Part shown: positions 9,384 through 18,053 of the stretch, piece after piece | Layout: each line of letters opens with the position of its first letter | Position numbering within the stretch: position 1 is the first letter of the stretch | NCBI GenBank assembly: GCA_902612345.1 | Contig: CACMDE010000001.1 | Location: forward strand, 62,001-126,000 | Length of the DNA: 64,000 nucleotides | Direction: 5' to 3' | Source of the DNA: an uncultured Pelagibacteraceae bacterium | GTDB lineage: Bacteria; Pseudomonadota; Alphaproteobacteria; Pelagibacterales; Pelagibacteraceae | The notes under the pieces: model-generated | The model's input: the letters and a program-made list of their open reading frames with translations, nothing else | Databases searched by the model: none | Told to the model about the DNA's origin: nothing | Made by a program: the position numbers and the translations under genes

Positions 9384-10419
9384 AAATTTTAGAAAAATTC
9401 TTTCTTTCTCTATTTTTCCATTCAGCTTTATGATAAGCGTCGCTAGCAATAAGAGGAAGAACGCTAGTTGCCTCTGCAAAAACCATTTGCTCTTTTGTCA
9501 AATCGACTTTCCCCCATGAGCTGGCTTCTTTTAAAGTAGAACTACTACAAGCTCCATCTCTAGAGTCTGCAACTGTAATTTGTACAGCGTATTTGTGCAT
9601 ATCAACATTTTTACCTAATAGCTCAGCACATATTACCGTATCTTGAATAAAATTTTTTGGCACACCTCCTCCTATCATAAATAAACCCGAACCTTTTGAT
9701 CTTATTTTAATTTCAGTCAGCTCTCTAAATTCCCTTATAGCGTCTATTGTAATATGTTTTTTAGGATTTCTTTCTTGATGCATTACTAATCCAAATCCAG
9801 CACTAGAGTCTGTAAATGCAGGACAAAATATTGGCACGTTGTTATCATAAGCAACTTCTATTAAAGAGTTTTTTTTCTTTGAATTTTTTTTTAAATATTT
9901 TCCCATTGCATAGATAAATTCTCTAGATGTGTAGCTCCTTGGTTCAAGTTTATCTGCTATATCACCTATTATTTTATCACACATCTGAAGTTCATCTTCA
10001 TCAATATAAGTGTCATATATTCTGTCTATATAATTATCTCTAAGTTCAGTATCATTTTGATATTGAGACCCTTGATAATGTTTGAAACCTAAAGCTTCAA
10101 AAAAGTCCATATCAACTATAGACGCTCCAGTAGCAACTATCGCATCTACCATATTATATTTAACCATGTCTCTATAAACATGCATACATCCAGCCGCAGA
10201 AGTCGATCCTGCTAAAGTTAAAAAAATAGTACAGTTTTTATCTTTTAACATTTCATTATATATTTTCGCAGCGTTTGCCGTTTCTCTTGAAACAAAAGAC
10301 ATCTTTTCCATTGATGAAATAATTTTTCTAGAGTCAAAAGATGTTATATCTATGTGTTCTACCGGTTTATTTAGAAACTCTTGTTTACTGTTATGACCTG
10401 GATTTTTTTTATTAGACAT
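9376..10419 (-). CDS. Deoxyhypusine-synthase-like enzyme (probable polyamine synthase)
   Basis: The 347-residue protein belongs to the deoxyhypusine synthase family. LAGSTSAAG at 69-77, VATGASIVDMDFFEALG at 95-111 and the C-terminal SSWGKVD, with K304 matching the imino-forming catalytic lysine, are all seen. In eukaryotes and archaea the family modifies eIF5A with spermidine. Bacteria lack eIF5A, and many bacterial members act as homospermidine synthases (speY). The position between an ornithine/lysine decarboxylase and an agmatinase-like gene supports a polyamine role. One base separates it from the decarboxylase stop codon. The exact product is not determined from sequence. Confidence 0.85.
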   Translation of the reverse strand: MSNKKNPGHNSKQEFLNKPVEHIDITSFDSRKIISSMEKMSFVSRETANAAKIYNEMLKDKNCTIFLTLAGSTSAAGCMHVYRDMVKYNMVDAIVATGASIVDMDFFEALGFKHYQGSQYQNDTELRDNYIDRIYDTYIDEDELQMCDKIIGDIADKLEPRSYTSREFIYAMGKYLKKNSKKKNSLIEVAYDNNVPIFCPAFTDSSAGFGLVMHQERNPKKHITIDAIREFRELTEIKIRSKGSGLFMIGGGVPKNFIQDTVICAELLGKNVDMHKYAVQITVADSRDGACSSSTLKEASSWGKVDLTKEQMVFAEATSVLPLIASDAYHKAEWKNRERKNFSKIFG

Positions 10420-11598
10420 TTATGCAACAAGAAACTGATTTTTAGTCTCTTGATTATAGAGTGACATTATTGGACTATCTTCAACTTCATAAATTTCATC
10501 AGAAAAAAATCCATTAAATTGAGTTCTAAAGGTCAATCCATAAGCACCTAGTTGACCTAATTCAATATAATCATTTTCTTTAATATTATTTGGTAACAAG
10601 AAAGGTCCCTTCATGTAATCCATGCTATCACATGTAGGTCCATAAAAGTCAAAAGAAGTTAACTTTTTTGAAACAATTCTTCCATTTGTAATTAATCTTG
10701 TTGGATAAACAATGTTTGGAACGCCAGCATCAAAAAGACTACCATAAGTTCCATCATTTATATAAAGTTTCTGTTTTTTTCTTAAATTCACTCTAACAAT
10801 TGTTGAGCCACTTTCAGCAACAATAGCCCTTCCTGGCTCACATATGATTTCTGGCATTTTTTCTAACTTAAGTTTTGCTAAACTATTTATTATTTCTTTG
10901 AAATAATTTTCTAAAGATTGAGGAACTAAATCTGGATAAATTGTTGGAAAACCTCCGCCTATATTAATATAGTTAGGAACAATTTTTGACCTTTTTATAA
11001 TATTTCCAATTTCAGTTATGCCCTTAGAATAAGAGATAGGGTGCATACATTGTGAACCAACATGAAAACTTAAACCAACTTTTTTTGAATTAGTTTTAGC
11101 TAATCTTAATAAACCCGTCGCCTCAGTTGAAAGTGCTCCAAATTTTTTTGATAAATCTATTTCAGCGTGCTCATTTGATACAGCAACTCTTACAAATAGA
11201 TTTAAGTCTTTTGCATTGTTTGTACTTTCTAAAATTTTAATTAATTCCTCTTTAGTATCTATTGCAAAATCTTTAACTCCATAATTGAAATATGCCTCTT
11301 TAATATTCTCCCTACTTTTTACAGTATGCATATAGCTACAACTCAATTTAGAATTTAATTGTTTAATTGCTTTAATTTCCTCAACAGATGCAACATCAAA
11401 TTGTTCTATACCGCTTTGAATAATTGTTTTTAAAACTTCTTTATTTGGATTCGTTTTCACCGCATAAAGTATCTTACCTGGAAATTTATCTTGAAAGAAT
11501 TTTGAGGCTATTTGTATAGATTTTTTTCTTATACAATAAATAGGCTTTTCAGGTTGTAGTTGACTAATTAATGCGTCAACTGATTTAAATTTTTTCAT
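10420..11598 (-). CDS. Ornithine/lysine decarboxylase, fold type III (alanine racemase-like)
   Basis: The 392-residue PLP enzyme shows K48 in ILYAVKTNPNK (Schiff-base lysine), HVGSQ at 179-183, GGGFP at 214-218, EPGR at 254-257, and C323 in GPTCDSMD, the catalytic cysteine donated across the dimer. The family decarboxylates ornithine and/or lysine to putrescine and/or cadaverine; meso-diaminopimelate decarboxylases are related but have a different C-terminus. It is the first gene of a leftward operon with the DHS-like and agmatinase-like genes. Its leader, about 140 bases long, contains a hairpin followed by T runs, described separately. Confidence 0.9.
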   Translation of the reverse strand: MKKFKSVDALISQLQPEKPIYCIRKKSIQIASKFFQDKFPGKILYAVKTNPNKEVLKTIIQSGIEQFDVASVEEIKAIKQLNSKLSCSYMHTVKSRENIKEAYFNYGVKDFAIDTKEELIKILESTNNAKDLNLFVRVAVSNEHAEIDLSKKFGALSTEATGLLRLAKTNSKKVGLSFHVGSQCMHPISYSKGITEIGNIIKRSKIVPNYINIGGGFPTIYPDLVPQSLENYFKEIINSLAKLKLEKMPEIICEPGRAIVAESGSTIVRVNLRKKQKLYINDGTYGSLFDAGVPNIVYPTRLITNGRIVSKKLTSFDFYGPTCDSMDYMKGPFLLPNNIKENDYIELGQLGAYGLTFRTQFNGFFSDEIYEVEDSPIMSLYNQETKNQFLVA

Positions 11599-11621
11599 TT
11601 ATGCTCCCCAAAAAAAATTTA

Positions 11622-11654
11622 ACAAAAAAAATTCGCATATATGGTATGCGAATT
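11622..11654 (-). terminator. Terminator-like hairpin plus T-tract in the leader of the decarboxylase operon (possible attenuator)
   Basis: AATTCGCATA at 11630-11639 and TATGCGAATT at 11645-11654 pair perfectly (10 bp, 5-base loop). On the minus strand the stem is followed by a run of T and a second run of T before GGGGAGCATAAATG, the translation start. On the plus strand no T run follows, so the structure is directional toward the decarboxylase. It lies inside the operon's own leader, 32 bases before the start codon, where a terminator could act as an attenuator. It could also be an operator palindrome. A conserved 'speF' RNA has been reported upstream of alphaproteobacterial ornithine decarboxylase genes; I cannot confirm a match. 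Confidence 0.55.
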
Positions 11655-11737
11655 GTCAATAATCGATCATTTATGAGATATATTGAGTAATGTAAAGTAG
11701 AATCTTCTCTTGAAATTAATCTTATCCACCCCATATA

Positions 11738-12307
11738 GTGGTCATGAATATGAGCGTAGAAATGAAAAAAATTACTGATTTTAGCAATAAAAACTTGCTT
11801 CTAGTTGACGACGATAGTCCATTTAGAGAAAGATTGGCAAGAGCTATGGAAAAAAAAGGCTTCCAAGTTTCACAAGCAGAGGGTGTAAAAAAAGGCATTG
11901 AATCTGTTAAACAATCATGCCCCGGATTTGCAGTTGTAGATCTTAGATTGGGCGATGGAAATGGATTGGAAGTTGTTAAAGAAATCAAAAAATTAGGTCC
12001 TGAGAGCAGGGTTATAATGCTCACTGGATATGGCAATATACCTACAGCTGTTGCGGCAGTAAAAGATGGTGCAATCGATTATTTAGCAAAACCAGCGGAC
12101 GCTGATGATGTTGAAAAAGCATTATTAGCAGATCCAAATAAAAAAGCTTCTCCACCAGAAAATCCAATGTCAGCTGATAGAGTAAAGTGGGAACATATTC
12201 ATCGTGTTTTTGAACTATGTAACAGAAATGTATCTGAGACAGCTAGAAGATTAAAAATGCATAGAAGAACTTTACAAAGAATTTTGTCTAAAAGATCGCC
12301 TAAGTAA
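11738..12307 (+). CDS. regA: RegA/PrrA/ActR-family response regulator
   Basis: This protein of up to 189 residues has an N-terminal receiver domain with LLVDDDSPF, phospho-acceptor D68 in FAVVDLRLGDGNG, and K98-region LAKPADADD. The C-terminal Fis-type helix-turn-helix (HIHRVFELCNRNVSETARRL, then HRRTLQRILSKRSPK) is characteristic of RegA. In alphaproteobacteria RegA with sensor kinase RegB controls redox-dependent genes. No RegB lies nearby, so this regulator is an orphan in the window. The longest frame starts at GTG 11738; ATGs at 11744, 11750 and 11762 are alternatives. It overlaps convergent bioY by 8 bases. Confidence 0.88.
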   Translation: MVMNMSVEMKKITDFSNKNLLLVDDDSPFRERLARAMEKKGFQVSQAEGVKKGIESVKQSCPGFAVVDLRLGDGNGLEVVKEIKKLGPESRVIMLTGYGNIPTAVAAVKDGAIDYLAKPADADDVEKALLADPNKKASPPENPMSADRVKWEHIHRVFELCNRNVSETARRLKMHRRTLQRILSKRSPK

Positions 12308-12848
12308 ATTTTCTAAGTTTCAATAATTTTTCAGCTGATATAGCAAGTATCGCAATTTTAAATACTTCAGCTAATACAAAATTTTTAATACCCCATGTAT
12401 ATGCTATTTCCCAACCAGCTAAATAAGCTAACCAAGGTACGCCGGTTAAATAAATTGCAAACACAGATAAGGATATTAGTAAAAGTTTAACAAATATATT
12501 TTTTTTTAAATTAACAAAACCAGCAATAAAAACCGATGAAATAAATCCAACCAAATAACCACCCGTTGGTCCCATCATATAAATTATTCCAATACCTTTT
12601 TCAGGAGTTCCAGCAAAAACTGGAAGTCCTATAGCTCCTTCAAACAAATAAGCAAAGATTGTAGCAAGACCCAATTTCCATCCAAATGTTATACCAATTA
12701 AAACCACAACAAAAGTCTGCATGGTCATTGGAACTGGATAAAAAGGAACTTTAATTTTTGCTGAAATTGTTAAAAGTAAAGTTCCTAATAGAATTAAAGA
12801 AATTTTCTTAAAAATATTTGCTGATTCTAACTTTTTTACTAATTCCAT
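12300..12848 (-). CDS. bioY: BioY family biotin transporter (ECF S component)
   Basis: The 182-residue membrane protein matches BioY: IKVPFYPVPMTMQTFVVVL, then GAIGLPVFAG, GPTGGYLVGF and a C-terminal YLTGVPWLAYLAGW. BioY binds and imports biotin, alone or with the EcfT/A energising module, which is not seen here. A transporter fits organisms that take up rather than make the vitamin. It is divergent from polA across 106 bases and converges on regA with an 8-base stop overlap. Confidence 0.9.
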   Translation of the reverse strand: MELVKKLESANIFKKISLILLGTLLLTISAKIKVPFYPVPMTMQTFVVVLIGITFGWKLGLATIFAYLFEGAIGLPVFAGTPEKGIGIIYMMGPTGGYLVGFISSVFIAGFVNLKKNIFVKLLLISLSVFAIYLTGVPWLAYLAGWEIAYTWGIKNFVLAEVFKIAILAISAEKLLKLRKFT

Positions 12849-12954
12849 TAATACATATTACAAGTTTTTGATTAATCTTACAAATATATCTTAATAAACT
12901 CTTTGATCAGTAGATATATAGTATAATTAGTATAAATTAGTTTTTACATTAAAT
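12849..12954. promoter_or_regulatory. Divergent promoter region for bioY and polA
   Basis: This 106-base gap separates two divergent starts. On the plus strand it contains TATAAT near 12920, about 30 bases before polA. On the minus strand two TATACT hexamers read toward bioY. Matching -35 elements are not clear, so the assignment rests mainly on position and the -10-like hexamers. No riboswitch-like structure is evident. Confidence 0.35.
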
Positions 12955-15726
12955 ATGTCGAAAATAAAAAAAACAGATCATTTCTATCTAATCGATGGAT
13001 CAGGATATATATTTAGAGCATATTATGCACTTCCACCTTTAACGAGAAAAAGTGATGGTTTACCTGTTGGCGCAGTAAGTGGTTTTTGTAATATGTTGTT
13101 TAAATTATTAGAAGACTCTAAATCAGAATATAATAAAGAGAGACCCACACATTTTGCTGTAATTTTTGACTCTGCACGAAAAAATTTTAGGAATGATATT
13201 TATTCCGATTATAAAGCGAATAGGTCTGATGCTCCTGATGATTTAATCCCCCAGTTTGACTTTATTAGAAAATCAGTTTTGGCATTTAATTTGCCCTCAA
13301 TTGAACAACTTAATTATGAAGCGGACGACTTAATAGCCACATATATCGATCAGATAAATAAAGTTGGAGCAAAAGCAACTATAGTATCTTCAGACAAGGA
13401 TCTTTTACAACTATATGGAAAAAATATAAGGATTTTTGATCCAATGAAAAATAAGTTTCTTGGTACCGAAGATATTAAACAAAAGTTTGGAGTAAAAGCT
13501 AATCAAATAATTGATGTTCAATCTTTAGCAGGAGATGCAAGTGATAACGTGCCCGGTGTTCCAGGTATTGGTATAAAAACTGCCGCAGAGTTGATTAATA
13601 CGTTTGGAAATCTAGAGGAACTTTTAAAAAATGCTCATATCATTAAACAAAATAAAAGACGGGAAACTCTTTTAGAAAATAAAGAGAAAGCGATAATTAG
13701 TAAGAAACTTGTAACTTTAAAAAAAGATGTTCCTGTTAAAGATAAGCTAGAAGATTTTGTTTTAAAAAATATTGACAAAAATAAACTTTATACATTTTTA
13801 AGGGAAATGGAGTTTAATAGACTTCTAAGTTCTGCTATTTCAACTTATGGAGATACAGATTTTGAAAATTCTAATACTAAAAACAATATAATTGAATCTA
13901 GTGGAGATAAAATATCTAGAGAAAAATACTTTTTATTTAATAATGAAAATCAAATTAAAGACTGGTTAAAAGAAGCAGATGAAATTGGTGAATTTGCAAT
14001 AGACACTGAAACAACTTCTCTTGATGCACATCAAGCAGAATTAGTTGGAATTTCCTTGTGTTATAAAACTGGTTATTCAGGATATATTCCACTTGCACAT
14101 AAGGGAGGGAAAAATTTGAACTCATCTAAAGTTTTAAATATTTTAAAACCATATTTAGAAGATAAAAGTATTAAAAAAATAGGACAAAATATAAAATTTG
14201 ATTACATAATTTTTTATAAAAGGGGAATTAAAATTAGTTCAATTGAGGACACAATGTTAATGTCTTATGTTTTGGATGCTGGTAAGAATAGACACAACTT
14301 AGATACTCTCGCAGAAATTCATTTACAACATAAAAATATCTCTTTCAAAGAAGTTGTTGGAACTGGAAAAAAACAATTAATTTTCAATCAGGTAGACATA
14401 GAATCAGCAAAAGATTATGCTGCAGAAGATGCAGATATCACACTAAGATTATACAAGCTATTTCTCCAAAATCTAAAGTCTGAAAAATTATTACAAATTT
14501 ATGAAAATTTCGAAAAACCAATGGTTAAAATATTAGCTCAAATGGAAATTAATGGGGTAAAAATAGATAACAAATCTTTAAAAAAACTTTCAGAAAAATT
14601 TGGTAAAAAAATCGAACAATTAGAGAAGGAAATTTATCAAATAACAAAATCAAAATTTAATATTGGTTCAACAAAACAACTAGGCGAAATATTATATAAT
14701 CAATTAAAAATTGCTTCGCTCAAAAAAACAAAAAAAGGAAGTTTTGCAACTAGTGCATCAGTTTTAGAAGATTTAGCTTTTAAAGGTCACAAACTTCCAA
14801 AATTGATCCTGGATTGGAGACAAATAACTAAATTGAAAAATACCTATTCAGACTCACTTCAGGAACATATTAATCCAAAATCAAAAAGAATTCATACATC
14901 ATTTTTGTTAGCGGCTACTAGTACAGGGCGGTTGGCATCTAGTGATCCAAATTTACAGAATATTCCTATTAAGACTGAGGATGGTAAAGAAATAAGAAAG
15001 TCTTTTATTTCAGAGAAAGAATATTCTCTAGTTTCTGCAGATTATAATCAAATTGAAATGAGAATTTTAGCTGAAATAGCAGATGTAAAAGAGTTAAAAA
15101 AAGCATTTGTAAATGATGAGGATATTCACTCAATTACAGCTAGCCAAGTTTTTAACAAAAAAATAAAAGAAATTGATTCAGATCTTAGAAGAAAAGCTAA
15201 GGCTATAAATTTTGGTATTATTTATGGCATTTCACAGTATGGCTTGGCTAAACAAATTGGAGTTTCTAACACAGAGGCTGAAGATTTTTTAAATGCATAT
15301 TTTACTAAATTCCCAGAAATAAAAGACTATATGAATGAAACAATAAAATTTTGTAGAAAAAGTGGATATGTCAATAATATTTTTGGAAGAAGAACTCATT
15401 TAAATGGAATAAATGACAAAAATTATAATGTAAGAAACTTCCAAGAAAGAGCAGCAATAAATGCTCCAATTCAAGGCTCTGCTTCTGAAATAATGCGTTT
15501 AGCAATGATAAGACTTGATGAAAAATTTTTAGAAAATGAAAATATAAAAATTTTACTTCAAATACATGATGAATTAATCTTTGAAATTAAATCATCAAAA
15601 GTTAGAGAAATATCAAAAATAATTAAAGAGATAATGAATGGAGTTGAGTCTAGCGAACACCATAAATTCACAGTTCCTCTTTTAATAGATTTGAATTCAG
15701 GTGTAAATTGGGGCATGTTGCACTAA
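12955..15726 (+). CDS. polA: DNA polymerase I
   Basis: The 923-residue enzyme has three domains. The N-terminal 5' nuclease (about 1-300) begins FYLIDGSGYIFRAYYALPPL. The 3'-5' exonuclease (about 320-510) keeps all metal-binding acids: D350/E352 in IDTETTSLD, D416 in IGQNIKFD, and D492 in YAAEDAD with Y488. The polymerase (about 520-923) shows SADYNQIEMRILAE, the O-helix KAINFGIIYGIS and QIHDELIFEI. It fills gaps and removes primers. Proofreading looks intact, unlike some Pol I enzymes that have lost it. It stands alone between bioY and chvI. Confidence 0.97.
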   Translation: MSKIKKTDHFYLIDGSGYIFRAYYALPPLTRKSDGLPVGAVSGFCNMLFKLLEDSKSEYNKERPTHFAVIFDSARKNFRNDIYSDYKANRSDAPDDLIPQFDFIRKSVLAFNLPSIEQLNYEADDLIATYIDQINKVGAKATIVSSDKDLLQLYGKNIRIFDPMKNKFLGTEDIKQKFGVKANQIIDVQSLAGDASDNVPGVPGIGIKTAAELINTFGNLEELLKNAHIIKQNKRRETLLENKEKAIISKKLVTLKKDVPVKDKLEDFVLKNIDKNKLYTFLREMEFNRLLSSAISTYGDTDFENSNTKNNIIESSGDKISREKYFLFNNENQIKDWLKEADEIGEFAIDTETTSLDAHQAELVGISLCYKTGYSGYIPLAHKGGKNLNSSKVLNILKPYLEDKSIKKIGQNIKFDYIIFYKRGIKISSIEDTMLMSYVLDAGKNRHNLDTLAEIHLQHKNISFKEVVGTGKKQLIFNQVDIESAKDYAAEDADITLRLYKLFLQNLKSEKLLQIYENFEKPMVKILAQMEINGVKIDNKSLKKLSEKFGKKIEQLEKEIYQITKSKFNIGSTKQLGEILYNQLKIASLKKTKKGSFATSASVLEDLAFKGHKLPKLILDWRQITKLKNTYSDSLQEHINPKSKRIHTSFLLAATSTGRLASSDPNLQNIPIKTEDGKEIRKSFISEKEYSLVSADYNQIEMRILAEIADVKELKKAFVNDEDIHSITASQVFNKKIKEIDSDLRRKAKAINFGIIYGISQYGLAKQIGVSNTEAEDFLNAYFTKFPEIKDYMNETIKFCRKSGYVNNIFGRRTHLNGINDKNYNVRNFQERAAINAPIQGSASEIMRLAMIRLDEKFLENENIKILLQIHDELIFEIKSSKVREISKIIKEIMNGVESSEHHKFTVPLLIDLNSGVNWGMLH

Positions 15727-15777
15727 TTTAGTTGTATTGCCCTATTTAGAACAATTTAGTATTTTTATAAATAATTT

Positions 15778-16479
15778 ATGAAACAAACAATTGCCTTAGT
15801 TGATGATGACAGAAATATTTTGACAAGTATTAGTATAGCTTTAGAAAAAGAGGGATTTATTGTTCAAACATATTTAGATGGTGAAAGTGCGTATATAGGT
15901 ATAACGAGGACACCACCAAATTTAGCCGTGATTGATGTTAAGATGCCAAAAATGGATGGTGAAGAACTTTTAAGGAAACTTAGAAAAAAAACTACATTAC
16001 CAGTCATTTTATTAACCTCTAAGGATGAGGAAGTAGATGAACTTCTTGGGTTAAAATTAGGAGCTGATGATTTTATAAAAAAATCTGGAGGATTTTCAAT
16101 TAAAGTATTAATTGAAAGAATTAGAGTGCAACTAAGAAAAAAAGATACCGCTAATATTGATGATAACAAAAATATAATTTCACATGGAAAATTAAGATTA
16201 GACCCATCTCAGTTAGAATGTGAATGGAATGGCAAACAACTGCCTGACAAACTGACTACTACTGAATTTTTAATTGTTAAAGAATTAGCGAAAAGACCAG
16301 GAATAATTAAAGAAAGATCTCAGCTAATGGACATTGCTTATAGAGAAGATACTGATATTGAAGATAGAACTATCGATAGCCATATAAAAAGAATTAGAAA
16401 AAAATTTAAAAGAGTAGATAATAATTTTTCCGCTATAGAAACTCGATATGGAAGTGGCTATAGATGGAACGTTAGTTAA
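15778..16479 (+). CDS. chvI: ChvI-like OmpR-family response regulator
   Basis: The 233-residue protein has a receiver domain (ALVDDDRNIL; phospho-acceptor D53 in LAVIDVKMPKMDGE; K in the switch region) and a C-terminal winged helix ending ERTIDSHIKRIR-like (EDRTIDSHIKRIRKKF) and RYGSGYRW. ChvI with ChvG is the alphaproteobacterial envelope- and acid-stress system. The stop and the ATG of the downstream kinase share one base (TAATG), so the pair is coupled. The later neighbours ahcY and tsaE fit alphaproteobacterial order. Confidence 0.9.
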   Translation: MKQTIALVDDDRNILTSISIALEKEGFIVQTYLDGESAYIGITRTPPNLAVIDVKMPKMDGEELLRKLRKKTTLPVILLTSKDEEVDELLGLKLGADDFIKKSGGFSIKVLIERIRVQLRKKDTANIDDNKNIISHGKLRLDPSQLECEWNGKQLPDKLTTTEFLIVKELAKRPGIIKERSQLMDIAYREDTDIEDRTIDSHIKRIRKKFKRVDNNFSAIETRYGSGYRWNVS

Positions 16480-18014
16480 TGTTTAGTAATTTTTTAAAAA
16501 ATCTCTCAATCTTAAGAAAATTTTTGTTCATTAATTTTTTAATATTTGTGATTATTGGCCTTATAACAATTTTATACTTAAATAGTGTTCAACCTAATCT
16601 AATTAAGGCTAAACAATCGAAACATATTGAAATTTTAAATAATACCATAGGTCATTTCAACAGATTAAATATTGGATTTAATCATGATGAGATAAGAAAT
16701 TTTTTATTTTCTACAAGATTTCTATTTCAAAACTTAGATAGAGTTACAATTTTTGATACTGAATTTAATCTGATTGGAGATACTGACACCTTAGATTTAG
16801 ATCCTCGATCTTTTGGTCAAACATCTGAAGTAATTCAGATGGATAGTTTAAATGACAATGAAGTTAATGATAAAAATAATAAATCTAAAAAAAATAATTC
16901 TGAAGTTTTTACGCTAAATAAGAGAGTTGAAAATTATGCTTTATCCAAAGAAATTGGCAAACCTCTTACGTTTATTGAAGAAAATTATAACCAATTTGTT
17001 TTAATAACTTTAAAAAACGTTTCAAACGAAACTGGAAATGTTGGGTATATTGCAATAAGCGAAAATTCTCTTGATATAAAAGCTGCAATCGAAGAAAGAA
17101 AAAATTTTATTTTAAGAACAGCAATTTTAGTAGCTATAGTAATATTAATTTTTTCAATTGTTCTTAACAGATATTTTTTAAAACCAATTAAAAATTTAGT
17201 AGATTATACAGAAATAATAAAATCAAAGAGTAAAAAAGAAACGAAAATAGATCAAATAAAAAACAGAAATGATGAGCTGGGTGTTTTATCAAAATCTTTA
17301 GATGAGATGACTAAAGAGTTAAACAATAGAATAAAAGCTACAGAAAATTTTTCAACTGATTTGGTTCATGAAATTAGAAATCCACTTGCATCTCTCAAAA
17401 GCGCATCTGAAATTATTTCTGATACAACTGATAAAGAAAAACAAGAAAAACTTTTAAAAATTATGATACACGATGTTTCCAGGATAGATAGATTAATAAC
17501 TGATTATTCACAAATATTGAAAGATGAATTGGCAATATCGCTAGAACAAATGGAAGATTTAGATTTAAAACCAATTGTAGAGTCAGTTGTAGACGATTTT
17601 AATAATATTTATGTTGAGAAGAAAAATATAAATATTAAATTGATTACTTCAGGTTCAAATAACTATTTTGTTAAAGGTATAAGTAACAGAATTGAGCAAA
17701 TAATTGCAAATTTATTAGATAACGCTGTTTCTTTCAGTAAAAATGAGTCGATAGTTACAGTAAATTTAGATGAGGATCAAAAATTTGTCGTTTTAAAAGT
17801 TTCCGATCAGGGTGAAGGTTTTAAAGAGTCAGATATAAAAAAAGTTTTTGATAGATTCTATAGCAATAGACCAGAGAACTTTGGAGAGCACTCTGGACTA
17901 GGTCTAAATATAGTCAAAAATCTTGTACAAATACATAAGGGTGAAATTCATGCTTCAAATAGTCCTAAGGGTGGAGCAATGATTGAAATTAAATTTCCAA
18001 AAAACTATAACTAA
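16479..18014 (+). CDS. chvG: ChvG-like membrane sensor histidine kinase
   Basis: The 511-residue protein has two membrane segments (about 13-30 and 210-228) enclosing a periplasmic sensor region with an acidic, asparagine-rich stretch near 125-145. A HAMP region, a DHp domain with H297 in LVHEIRNPLASLKSA, and an ATPase domain with LLDNAVSFSKN, SDQGEGF and HSGLGLNIVKNL follow. ChvG phosphorylates ChvI in response to envelope or pH stress in relatives. It overlaps chvI by one base and ends 39 bases before ahcY. Confidence 0.9.
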   Translation: MFSNFLKNLSILRKFLFINFLIFVIIGLITILYLNSVQPNLIKAKQSKHIEILNNTIGHFNRLNIGFNHDEIRNFLFSTRFLFQNLDRVTIFDTEFNLIGDTDTLDLDPRSFGQTSEVIQMDSLNDNEVNDKNNKSKKNNSEVFTLNKRVENYALSKEIGKPLTFIEENYNQFVLITLKNVSNETGNVGYIAISENSLDIKAAIEERKNFILRTAILVAIVILIFSIVLNRYFLKPIKNLVDYTEIIKSKSKKETKIDQIKNRNDELGVLSKSLDEMTKELNNRIKATENFSTDLVHEIRNPLASLKSASEIISDTTDKEKQEKLLKIMIHDVSRIDRLITDYSQILKDELAISLEQMEDLDLKPIVESVVDDFNNIYVEKKNINIKLITSGSNNYFVKGISNRIEQIIANLLDNAVSFSKNESIVTVNLDEDQKFVVLKVSDQGEGFKESDIKKVFDRFYSNRPENFGEHSGLGLNIVKNLVQIHKGEIHASNSPKGGAMIEIKFPKNYN

Positions 18015-18053
18015 AAGTTGAAAATTTAAATTAAAGCTGATAAATCCGGCATC

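Noticed and set aside
8493..9479. Full-length frame of the agmatinase-like gene with the upstream ATG
   Set aside because: Residues before about position 33 are hydrophobic antisense-like sequence overlapping the DHS-like gene by 104 bases and have no family counterpart.
18015..18053. SAM/SAH riboswitch before ahcY
   Set aside because: The 39-base gap is short and no matching pseudoknot-type pairing was visible.
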